Origin: Clostridia bacterium
Lineage (GTDB): Bacteria > Bacillota > DTU025
NCBI GenBank assembly: GCA_034926675.1
Contig: JAYFQW010000004.1
Span: forward strand, 1 to 61,001
Direction: 5' to 3'
DNA: 61,001 bases
This document shows, piece after piece, positions 54,569 through 61,001 of this stretch (position 1 is its first letter; every line of letters begins with the position of its first letter). The notes beneath the pieces were generated by a model. It was not told the DNA's origin. It searched no databases and saw only the letters and a list, made by a program, of their open reading frames with translations. Both the position numbers and the translations under genes were made by a program.

Positions 54569-55483
54569 TTATCCGACCCGTTCCCAGAGAAGCCTTCCGC
54601 CATCTATCATCGTCCGGACCGCGCCCTTTCCGAACAGATGGCTCAGGCAGGCGAGGACCCCTGCGTGGTACAGGTAGTAGACCCCGGGGTTCGGAATCCG
54701 AGCGTTCCCGCCTGCCGCCCTGCACAGCCTGTCCACAATCTCCTGTGAACCAGCAGGGCCTTCCACAAGGGCGGCAAGCACGCTCTCTATGGTTGCCTCT
54801 GCGATTCCCAGGTTCTTATCCGCCAGGTCCGTCCCACCGGGCACCCCGTGGCCTGGCACAACTATATCGAACGCGAGTTCCTTGAGCCTAGCATGGGATG
54901 CCATCAGTGCAGTCATGTTAGTGTTGTAGGGCACAATGAACTTGCCCAACACCTCGGGCGCGAACACTGCATCGCCGGCAAACAGCACGGCGCCAGCGGC
55001 GATCCCAACCGATCCGGGGCTGTGACCTGGCAACGAGTAGACTGCGAACTCGACGCCGCCCACCGACATCGGCCCATCCACAAATCTGCCTGCAACAGGC
55101 GCCGGCTGGGCCATGAGAAACTTGCCCTGCATCTCAGTCCATGGCGCCGCCCCCGAAAGGAGCATGCACGTCTCAAGCGTGGTGTGTTCCACGAAAGCGG
55201 ACTCCACCGCTGACACATACACCGGTGCGCCCGTCTCCTTCACGATCGCGGCGCATCCCCCAATGTGATCTGCATGGGAATGCGTCAGCAGAATCCCAAC
55301 AAGCTCGTGCCCAGATTCGCGAACAGCGCGCGCGAGCGCCTTCCCTCGATCCCGGTCACCGCCCGCATCCACCAGAAGTGCAGACCCATCGGACACTATC
55401 ACTCCGCTGTTCGGATTCCCAGGCACGTAGAATACGCCATCTCCAAGAGGAACTAGCTCAGCCGAACGGCTCAAACCGATCAC
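54569..55483 (-). CDS. MBL-fold metallo-hydrolase
   Basis: Metallo-beta-lactamase fold protein of about 304 residues. The zinc motif is HSHADHIGG (about 67-75), a further metal Asp is in AGDAVFAPE (about 167-175), and a late metal His is in VPGHGVPGG. DGSALLVDAGGDRDRGKAL is typical of the N-terminal half. This broad family hydrolyses esters, thioesters or lactones; the substrate cannot be told. The start may be GTG 55483 or a TTG three codons later, which is better placed behind GGGAG. It stands between the glycerol and FMN-protein genes and probably has its own promoter. Confidence 0.85.
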   Translation of the reverse strand: MIGLSRSAELVPLGDGVFYVPGNPNSGVIVSDGSALLVDAGGDRDRGKALARAVRESGHELVGILLTHSHADHIGGCAAIVKETGAPVYVSAVESAFVEHTTLETCMLLSGAAPWTEMQGKFLMAQPAPVAGRFVDGPMSVGGVEFAVYSLPGHSPGSVGIAAGAVLFAGDAVFAPEVLGKFIVPYNTNMTALMASHARLKELAFDIVVPGHGVPGGTDLADKNLGIAEATIESVLAALVEGPAGSQEIVDRLCRAAGGNARIPNPGVYYLYHAGVLACLSHLFGKGAVRTMIDGGRLLWERVG

Positions 55484-55554
55484 GCTCCCTGTTCAAGTGG
55501 ACTCACCTACCCGATCAAGGCCTGCGTCCCAGCCTGCCCGAGGGATCTGCCTGC

Positions 55555-55582
55555 GCATGCCCTCGCATGCCCTCGCATGCCC
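55555..55582. repeat. 10-bp tandem repeat
   Basis: Almost three copies of GCATGCCCTC stand between the MBL hydrolase gene and the FMN-binding protein gene, just before the stop codon of the latter. No function is visible. Confidence 0.7.
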
Positions 55583-55585
55583 ATG

Positions 55586-55981
55586 TCACTTCGCTTCCGT
55601 CAGCGCGTTCTCCACTGCTTTGAGATATGCCTTAGTCGTGATGGTTGCACCACTGACAGTGTCCACCTGAAGCGATTGGGCTTCCATGATTGACCTCACT
55701 ACATCCTCGGCGAATTTGGGCGTAGCGAATCGGATACCCCGAAGGATACGGATGTCGGTTACCCTTCCTGATGACACGGTGACCTTGACCTCATTCGACC
55801 ATCGGCCCGCCTGATGGCGCCCTGTGTATACCCCGTCCTTGAGTTTGGAGAAGTCCAAGACGCCGATGGGAAGGTTCCTGCCGGCTTCGAGCCCCGACTT
55901 AAGGAATATGGCGCCTCCCAAACGCAGGGCAACTAGTACAATGGCAACTCCCAACACCACCTTGAGCACTACCTTGATCAC
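55586..55981 (-). CDS. Membrane-anchored FMN-binding domain protein
   Basis: 131 residues: one N-terminal membrane segment (about 4-28) followed by an FMN-binding (FMN_bind) domain. DGVYTGRH and the flavinylation motif SGATITT (about 113-119) are visible; the Thr in SGATxT is the residue to which ApbE attaches FMN. It follows apbE by about 18 bases, and the GTG start has GGAGGGAGAGG upstream. The flavin would face the outside of the membrane, where such small proteins pass electrons between membrane donors and extracellular acceptors. Confidence 0.88.
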   Translation of the reverse strand: MIKVVLKVVLGVAIVLVALRLGGAIFLKSGLEAGRNLPIGVLDFSKLKDGVYTGRHQAGRWSNEVKVTVSSGRVTDIRILRGIRFATPKFAEDVVRSIMEAQSLQVDTVSGATITTKAYLKAVENALTEAK

Positions 55982-55999
55982 CTTATCCTCTCCCTCCGA

Positions 56000-57136
56000 T
56001 CATTGGATAGTATCCACGCGCACGCCCTCGGCGGCGAGAAAGCGATCCTTGAGTCCCTTGGTAACGCAAACTGACGACCCGGCATCAATGAAAATCGCCT
56101 CGGCGCCGTCAAACCCCCTGATAAGCTCGAGCCCTCTTCTCAGCCCGGCTACGAACAGCATGGTCGACAGCGCGTCAGCTATCATGGAGCTGTCCGCAAC
56201 CACCGTGACGCCTACCAGCCCAGCCTTTGCCGGGTATCCGGTAGACGGATCGAGGATATGATGCCATCTGTTTCCGCAGCCGTCTATGAAGTATCGCTGA
56301 TAGTCGCCGGATGTCACCACTGCCTTGTCTTCCACAGATACAAGTCCGATCAGTCCGTTATCCTGCCTGGGGTGCTGTATGCCGATGCGCCACGGCGAAC
56401 CGTCAGGTTTGGTCCCCAATGCCACCACATTGCCTCCTAAGTTTACGAAAGCTGACGAAACGCCGTGACCCCTGAACACCTCGGCTAACCTATCGCCCGC
56501 ATAGCCCTTGCCTATGCCGCCGAGGTCGATGGACTGCCCAGGCCTGCGAAGCCCGGCGGTTCTTTCCTCGGGATCAAGCGCCAGATCGGTGTAGTTCACC
56601 AGAGAGAGAACCCGCCTTATTCTTGAGTCCTCTGGCGGACCTGATGCACCCGCACCGATGCCCCACAGGTCGACAAGGGGCCCAATAGTGACGTCAAACA
56701 GACCATGGCAGACCCCTGAAAACTCGGCAGCACGCGATAGCACTTCGAATGTCTCAGGGCTGAGTTCTTCGCATGACCTTCCTGCAGACCTGTTTATCGC
56801 GCTTATCTCGCTTCCGGGAACAAAGCGGCTGAACATGCTCTCTAGCCGCGCAGCCTCGCGCTCGACGGCCTTAAGAGATTCCTCCGCATGTTTGCCGAAG
56901 GCTCTGTGCGTAATCACCGTGCCCATCCCAAAGCTAGTGGATTCCACCGCGAAGGACCTAGCCAATGGCAACGCCTGCTTCCCATCTGCCCCATGCTTCT
57001 GCGTTCTATTCGGGATTTCTGGGTCAACACCTTTCGGCGGGTGATCAGGGCCTATCACAGTCCCTATGGGCGCCAAGGCGCGCCGTCTGGCATGTGAGAA
57101 CAGAAAGGAGGAAGGACAGCAGCCCTCGAGCCCCAC
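56000..57136 (-). CDS. apbE: FAD:protein FMN transferase ApbE
   Basis: Attaches FMN from FAD covalently to Thr of target proteins; the FMN-binding protein next door is the obvious target. Family motifs are SFGMGTVITHRAFGKHAEESL, a run around IDLGGIGKGYAGDRLAEVF (about 206-224), SSAFVNLGGNVVALG, and WRIGIQHP with VVTSGDYQRYFIDGCGNRWHHILDPSTGYP. The Asp in the ADALSTMLFV region is the metal site. The start at 57136 has no ribosome site and the first 60 residues are not family-like, so a later start is likely. The secretion signal is therefore not clear. Confidence 0.9.
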   Translation of the reverse strand: MGLEGCCPSSFLFSHARRRALAPIGTVIGPDHPPKGVDPEIPNRTQKHGADGKQALPLARSFAVESTSFGMGTVITHRAFGKHAEESLKAVEREAARLESMFSRFVPGSEISAINRSAGRSCEELSPETFEVLSRAAEFSGVCHGLFDVTIGPLVDLWGIGAGASGPPEDSRIRRVLSLVNYTDLALDPEERTAGLRRPGQSIDLGGIGKGYAGDRLAEVFRGHGVSSAFVNLGGNVVALGTKPDGSPWRIGIQHPRQDNGLIGLVSVEDKAVVTSGDYQRYFIDGCGNRWHHILDPSTGYPAKAGLVGVTVVADSSMIADALSTMLFVAGLRRGLELIRGFDGAEAIFIDAGSSVCVTKGLKDRFLAAEGVRVDTIQ

Positions 57137-57221
57137 ATGTGATTCCCGGCTGCGACCCGCGCCTTACCCCAGAGCGCGAATCAGCATAGACTACCCATGG
57201 ACTCTGCAAGGAGGCGCCTCA

Positions 57222-57656
57222 ATGCTCACACCAAGCCTGGAAGATTATCTGGAGGAATCATACAGGCACCTCGAAGCGCATGGCATCGTGCGGCCCAAGG
57301 ATCTAGCCACCAGGCTGCACGTATCCATGCCGTCTGTCACCAAGGCGCTCCAGAAGCTGAGTGAACAGGGTTTTGTGGTGTATCGATCACGCAAGGACGT
57401 GACGCTAACCGGGAAAGGCATAGACGTAGGACGCTACCTGGTGAGCCGAAACCGGGTTCTCCAGGATTTCCTGAGGGTTATCGGAAGCACTCTGAACATA
57501 GAGTCCGAGGTGGAGGCGATGGAGCACTACCTGAGCCCTGAGACAATCGATAGGATCGCGTTTCTCACCCAGTTCCTTATGCAGCCAGGCCAGGCGCAGG
57601 AATTTCGGCGATTGTGGGAAACCGCGCGCCAAACCGAAATGTGCACCCGGCCGTGA
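57222..57656 (+). CDS. DtxR/MntR-family metal-dependent regulator
   Basis: 144 residues. The N-terminal winged helix (SLEDYLEESYRHLEAHGIVRPKDLATRLHVSMPSVTKALQKL) is that of DtxR/MntR proteins, followed by the metal-binding and dimerisation helices (SEVEAMEHYLSPETIDRI). There is no C-terminal SH3 domain, as in MntR-type short members. GGAGGCGCC before the ATG at 57222 fixes the start. It converges with the feo genes and is the probable iron- or manganese-sensing controller of them, acting at the palindrome at 60094. It is divergent from apbE. Confidence 0.88.
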   Translation: MLTPSLEDYLEESYRHLEAHGIVRPKDLATRLHVSMPSVTKALQKLSEQGFVVYRSRKDVTLTGKGIDVGRYLVSRNRVLQDFLRVIGSTLNIESEVEAMEHYLSPETIDRIAFLTQFLMQPGQAQEFRRLWETARQTEMCTRP

Positions 57657-57664
57657 AGCCTGAC

Positions 57665-57686
57665 GCGGCGCCGGCGTTCGCGCCGC
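57665..57686. terminator. GC-rich hairpin between convergent genes
   Basis: GCGGCG and CGCCGC (57665-57670, 57681-57686) form a stem in the 42-base gap between the DtxR/MntR-like gene and feoB. Neither side has a clear U-run, so it is only a weak bidirectional terminator candidate. Confidence 0.35.
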
Positions 57687-57698
57687 CCGCCGGCCGCT

Positions 57699-59051
57699 TC
57701 ACCGCACCATTCCCGCCCAACGTGCAGCCAACGTCAGTGCAGAACAGGCCCCGACTGCCACCGAGAGCGGGATGATGACAGATAAGAGAGTCCACTTCAG
57801 GCTCCTTGTCTCCCGAGCGATGGTCAGTATCGTCGTACTACAGGGGAAATGCAGAACAGAGAAGAGCATGGTATTGAGCGCGGTGAACCAGGTCCATCCG
57901 TTCGCCGTCAAGGTCCCTGCAAGGAATGCGGAATCGCCCACATCCACGAGGCTTCCCCGGGAAAGGTATCCCATGGCCAGTATGGGCAGGACAATCTCAT
58001 TCGCTGGCAGGCCCAGAATGAAGGCAGTGAGGATCAGGCCGTCCAATCCCATTGCTGTGGCCACTGGGGTCAGAAACCGGGCCGTGTGACCAATGACACT
58101 GCACCCGTGGATACTGACATTGCCCAGGATCCACACGACTACCCCTGCTGGAGCCGCAACTACCACCGCTCTCCTGAGAACGAGCATGGTCCGGTCGCGC
58201 AGAGACCTCACAAGGATATTGGATACCTGAGGTCTTCTGTATGATGGCAGCTCCAGGATGAAAGATGACGGCACTCCGCACAGCAACGTTTTCGATAGGA
58301 CCCATGACACCGCGAAAGTGGCCATTATGCCCAGCAGCACCATAGCCACGACCACAAGCGATGAGACAGCCGGGCACAATCCAGGACGCGCCAACCCAAT
58401 GGCCATGAATGAGGCCAGGGTTATCAATGTGGGGAAGCGTCCGTTGCACACTGCGAAGGTGTTGGTGATGATGGCGATCAGCCTCTCCCGCGGTGAATCG
58501 ATGATTCGGCATGCCATTACCCCTGCTGCGTTGCATCCCAGGCCCATCGCCATGGTCAGGGCCTGCTTGCCGTGGGCGCCGCTCTTCCGAAAGAACCAGT
58601 CGAGGTTGAAACTGACTCGCGCAAGGTACCCCAGATCCTCAAGGAGAGTGAAGCAAGGGAAGAAGATGGCCATCGGCGGAAGCATGACAGCTACCACCCA
58701 GGCGAGAGTCCTGTAGCCCCCTAGCACCAGAGCGCCGTGAATCCATGCCGGGGCGCCTAGCCACTGGAACAGCTCAGTGAGCCGAGCCTCGACCCAGAAG
58801 AGCGCAGCCGCCAGAACCTGGGACGGGTAGTTGGCCCCTGCCACAGTGATCCACAACACCGCTCCCAGCAGGACGATCATTATGGGGAACCCGAAAATCT
58901 TCGACGTGAGGACGTTGTCCAGCCTGCTATCTATGTCCGGCCCCACCGTCGCGGTCTTGCGAACACACTCCACTGCGACCGACTGCGCTCTCTGGTATAT
59001 GTCTGACACCAGTTTGTCCTGGATGGTGAGGGCGTCCGACGGTTCTTTCAT
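57699..59051 (-). CDS. feoB: Ferrous iron transporter FeoB, membrane part (split)
   Basis: Fe(II) permease part of FeoB: about 450 residues with two Gate (nucleoside-recognition) domains. Conserved blocks are LGAPAWIHGALVLGGYRTLAWVV, PMAIFFPCFTLLEDLGYLARV, MGLGCNAAGVMACRI, TNTFAVCNGRFPTL and LGLPANEIVLPI. In most bacteria this is fused to the GTPase domain; here it is a separate gene coupled to it by an ATGA overlap. The ATG at 59051 has a purine-rich site (AAGGGGGA) upstream; the longer open frame is inside the GTPase gene. The small FeoB spacer domain is reduced. Confidence 0.92.
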   Translation of the reverse strand: MKEPSDALTIQDKLVSDIYQRAQSVAVECVRKTATVGPDIDSRLDNVLTSKIFGFPIMIVLLGAVLWITVAGANYPSQVLAAALFWVEARLTELFQWLGAPAWIHGALVLGGYRTLAWVVAVMLPPMAIFFPCFTLLEDLGYLARVSFNLDWFFRKSGAHGKQALTMAMGLGCNAAGVMACRIIDSPRERLIAIITNTFAVCNGRFPTLITLASFMAIGLARPGLCPAVSSLVVVAMVLLGIMATFAVSWVLSKTLLCGVPSSFILELPSYRRPQVSNILVRSLRDRTMLVLRRAVVVAAPAGVVVWILGNVSIHGCSVIGHTARFLTPVATAMGLDGLILTAFILGLPANEIVLPILAMGYLSRGSLVDVGDSAFLAGTLTANGWTWFTALNTMLFSVLHFPCSTTILTIARETRSLKWTLLSVIIPLSVAVGACSALTLAARWAGMVR

Positions 59052-59806
59052 CCTGTCAATCCCCCTTGGGCAGCACCGTCCATGGTGGCGGCGCCGGAGC
59101 CCAGCCATTGAATGGCGCGCCACCGCGGATTTGCCATATTCGGGCCCTGCCATTGGCTCGTGAATACCCTCTCCAGCTCACCCAGGGCATCTTCAACCTC
59201 GCGCCGATACACAACGGTGCGAGGGACAGGGATCACCCGGCCTTCCGCCACGTCTGTCACGGTCTTCTTCAGTTCGCTAAGCCCCTGCCCGAGCCTGGCG
59301 GCGGTGAGCACCACAGGCGCCCCGAGCTCCCTGGCCAGCGCCTCTCCATCCACAGAAATGCCTTTTCGGTTGGCCTCGTCCACGAGGTTCACGCACACCA
59401 CTACTTTCGCGGTGATCTCCATCACCTGCAGCACCAGATTCAGGTTTCGTTCCAGGCAGGCAGCGTCGGCCACAATCACTGTAGCACTGGGATTGCCAGT
59501 GCACAGGAAGTCCCGCGCAATCCTCTCCTCCTCGGAGTTCGCAAGAAGTGAGTAGGTTCCAGGCAGGTCCACAACTGTGAACAATAGCCCCTCAAACGTG
59601 AACGAACCGCGGGCTGCATCCACCGTTTTCCCTGGCCAGTTCCCAGTGTGCTGCCTAAGGCCGGTGAGCGCGTTGAAGACCGTGCTCTTTCCAGTGTTCG
59701 GATTCCCAGCCAGCGCGATGAGCCTGCTCGGCCGGGCGCTACTGCATACCGTCCTGCACACATTGGGCTCGCGTCTGTCGAGCCACCTCTCTTTCACATC
59801 GAACAA
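59048..59806 (-). CDS. feoB: Ferrous iron transporter FeoB, GTPase part (split)
   Basis: Cytoplasmic G domain that drives FeoB. G1 is GNPNTGKST (about 34-42), G3 is DLPGTYSL (about 79-86), and G4 is NLVDEA (NxxD, about 139-144). GLRQHTGNWPGKTV is the FeoB switch I region. The last 50 residues correspond to a shortened helical spacer. 252 residues ending inside the membrane-part gene start. The ATG at 59806 lies inside the end of feoA with GGAGG ten bases upstream, so all three genes are translationally linked. Confidence 0.92.
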   Translation of the reverse strand: MFDVKERWLDRREPNVCRTVCSSARPSRLIALAGNPNTGKSTVFNALTGLRQHTGNWPGKTVDAARGSFTFEGLLFTVVDLPGTYSLLANSEEERIARDFLCTGNPSATVIVADAACLERNLNLVLQVMEITAKVVVCVNLVDEANRKGISVDGEALARELGAPVVLTAARLGQGLSELKKTVTDVAEGRVIPVPRTVVYRREVEDALGELERVFTSQWQGPNMANPRWRAIQWLGSGAATMDGAAQGGLTG

Positions 59807-60056
59807 CCGCCTCCACCTCCCGGATATCGCCGACAGTTATGCACGCTGCATCCTCTCCTCTCAGAGCGATCACCGCGCCCCTGATCAGAAAGGCGATGGG
59901 ATCCCCCAACGGGCTGCGCCTCACCGCCGTGACCTCGGTTCCGGGAACAAGACCCAGGTCCAAGAGCCTCCGCCTGATGAGGCCTGTTGCAGATAGTGCG
60001 ATGACCGACCCTTTAGTTCCTGCACGCAGATCCTTGAGGATGATGGCGTTCTGCAA
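59739..60056 (-). CDS. feoA: FeoA family SH3-like protein
   Basis: Small cytoplasmic SH3-like partner of FeoB (105 residues). It contains LKDLRAGTKGSVIALSATGLIRRRLLDLGLVPGTEVTAVRRSPLGDP, the standard FeoA fold. TTG at 60056 is chosen as start because GGGAGGG lies eight bases before it; TTG at 60083 lacks a site. Its end overlaps feoB(G) by 68 bases. First gene of the feo operon, 38 bases downstream of the palindrome at 60094-60107. Confidence 0.88.
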   Translation of the reverse strand: MQNAIILKDLRAGTKGSVIALSATGLIRRRLLDLGLVPGTEVTAVRRSPLGDPIAFLIRGAVIALRGEDAACITVGDIREVEAVVRCEREVARQTRAQCVQDGMQ

Positions 60057-60093
60057 AGCAACTACCCTCCCACAAGAATTCAAATGGGATCAC

Positions 60094-60107
60094 TTAGCCG
60101 CGGCTAA
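60094..60107. promoter_or_regulatory. DtxR/MntR-type operator upstream of feoA
   Basis: TTAGCCGCGGCTAA is a perfect 14-bp palindrome with TTAG/CTAA ends like those of DtxR and IdeR boxes. It lies in the feo promoter region, and a DtxR/MntR-type regulator is encoded at the other end of the operon. Metal-bound regulator would repress iron uptake here. Confidence 0.6.
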
Positions 60108-60508
60108 TTCCTATCATGATGACAGGTTATGAGCCAGACGCGGTTCTGTGCAGCATCCATTTGGCACTTTGGCATATAGCCGTTTGACACTCCGCATTCC
60201 CGCGCATCATTTCGCAGAATCTCACGGTCCGCATGTAGATGCTTCCAGCTTGGCATTTGGGGATGAGCCCCTCAGCCAATTCGGCGAAGGATCGGTGTAT
60301 ATGTTGGCGTCAAAGCCTGCAAGCCGAAGGAGTTGTGGCGCGTCAAGATCGTGGCGCGAATCCATCCCATGTTCAGCACCATCGAGCGTTCAATCGCTCG
60401 GTTCTCGCTGCAGCCCTGAGCTCGTTAGGCACTCTCTCTGCACCTGGGGCACTGCCTTGGCATCGCGGAAGGCAACGTCTCGCACGCCGTTTACAGCCGC
60501 TGATGCGG

Positions 60509-60655
60509 CTCCGTGGTTCTCAAGATTCCGGTCCCGCAGGCTGTCAATGTCGGCCAAACCAGCATTGTCGCGCGCTCAATGCCACTCAATTGGACATTGA
60601 CCACGGGGTCAGTGTCCAATTGGTCGACATTGACGGTCCGACTTCCGCGGTCGAG
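60509..60655 (-). repeat. Dispersed repeat, copy 2 (VNVDQ-type module)
   Basis: Closely similar to 22094-22243 over about 150 bases and lying in the same orientation. The minus-strand frame 60491-60712 is open (73 residues) and reads RTVNVDQLDTDPVVNV, LSGIERAT, LTACGTGI. The rest of 60108-61001 shows no recognisable gene. Confidence 0.5.
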
Positions 60656-60785
60656 GTTCGCGCAGATTCCATGACGCGCGCGGGCGATTTCCGAAAACAC
60701 GTCTAGCTGCAAGTCAGCCGCGCCACATTATGCCATCATCCCGCCCTCTCGCGCGCAGTGTCGCCAATCTCGCCGGAACGCGCGT

Positions 60786-60860
60786 TTGGAGAGTCTCAAT
60801 GCTGGTTTCCTCGACATGATCGACGTTTCACGGTCGATTTCATCGACATTGACCTCCATC
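60786..60860 (-). repeat. Dispersed repeat, diverged copy 3
   Basis: On the minus strand this reads MEVNVDEIDRETSIM, sharing only the VNVDE(M/I)D start with the two other copies, so it is a partial or strongly diverged third copy near the right edge. Confidence 0.3.
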
Positions 60861-61001
60861 CTCCGGGGTTCAAGGGGTTGAAGCGATCTCATGTCAATGC
60901 CGGAATCGCCGGCATAGCTTCCATATACGATTTTGTGGTCGCCCGAACAGATGAACAGACCTTCGCTTGCATTCCAGAGGGCACGTTTGTCCGAGCTTAC
61001 G

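Overview
The window looks like a chromosomal piece of a high-GC Gram-positive bacterium of the Bacillota (Clostridia-like, probably anaerobic). Three things suggest this. The left edge runs, on the minus strand, into a 16S rRNA 5' end (GGAGAGTTTGA) behind a Firmicutes-type leader (CCTTGAAAACCAAACAG). Strong Shine-Dalgarno sites precede ATG, GTG and TTG starts. The gene set includes DegV, a split FeoB, and a GlpK plus two flavoproteins plus DUF1667 glycerol cluster. A genus cannot be named from the sequence alone.

Layout. 1-330: start of an rRNA operon with promoter. 0.3-11.4 kb: housekeeping and signalling genes, namely a 7TM diguanylate cyclase, mnmA, a radical SAM/SPASM protein, a small Pro-rich protein, an ABC exporter pair, a DegV protein, a membrane J-domain protein and an MFS transporter. 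11.5-16.4 kb: a complete liv-type branched-chain amino acid ABC importer, ending in a broken glyA remnant. 16.8-22.0 kb: a repeat lipoprotein translationally coupled to a secreted M6 metalloprotease, then a HEAT-repeat protein. 22.0-23.0 kb: gene-poor DNA with repeats and a tRNA-Leu(CAG).

23.0-41.5 kb is accessory. A directly repeated element of about 0.7 kb (23015-23714 and 33988-34732) brackets nine co-directional genes: GntP-type permease, IlvD/Edd dehydratase, two C_GCAxxG_C_C redox proteins, CoA-disulfide-reductase/rhodanese, IclR regulator, 2-keto-4-pentenoate hydratase, acylating acetaldehyde dehydrogenase and 4-hydroxy-2-oxovalerate aldolase. No ring-cleavage enzyme is present. I propose that a sugar acid is imported, dehydrated to 4-hydroxy-2-oxovalerate and split to pyruvate and acetyl-CoA; a 5-deoxypentonate would fit the chemistry. 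Directly after the second repeat copy lies a type I restriction-modification system (hsdM-hsdS-hsdR).

41.7-45.2 kb: a sugar cluster with two xylose-isomerase-like TIM-barrel paralogues around a BadF-type sugar kinase; one paralogue has lost three of its metal ligands and is fused to a GNAT domain. 45.4-48.3 kb: an ArsR-family regulator and metal P-type ATPase operon with a clear promoter and operator, both proteins carrying unusual low-complexity insertions. 48.3-49.5 kb: non-coding DNA with an ordered array of 15-bp palindromes and a 21-bp tandem repeat. 49.5-54.3 kb: glycerol kinase/glycerol-3-phosphate oxidation operon. 54.5-57.1 kb: an MBL hydrolase, then an FMN-binding membrane protein with ApbE flavin transferase. 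57.2-60.1 kb: a DtxR/MntR-family regulator converging on feoA-feoB(G domain)-feoB(membrane), preceded by a perfect 14-bp palindrome resembling a DtxR-type box. 60.1-61.0 kb: gene-poor, with further copies of the repeat seen at 22.1 kb.

Features were read by eye; family calls rest on recognisable motifs, and start codons were chosen by Shine-Dalgarno position where this was decisive.
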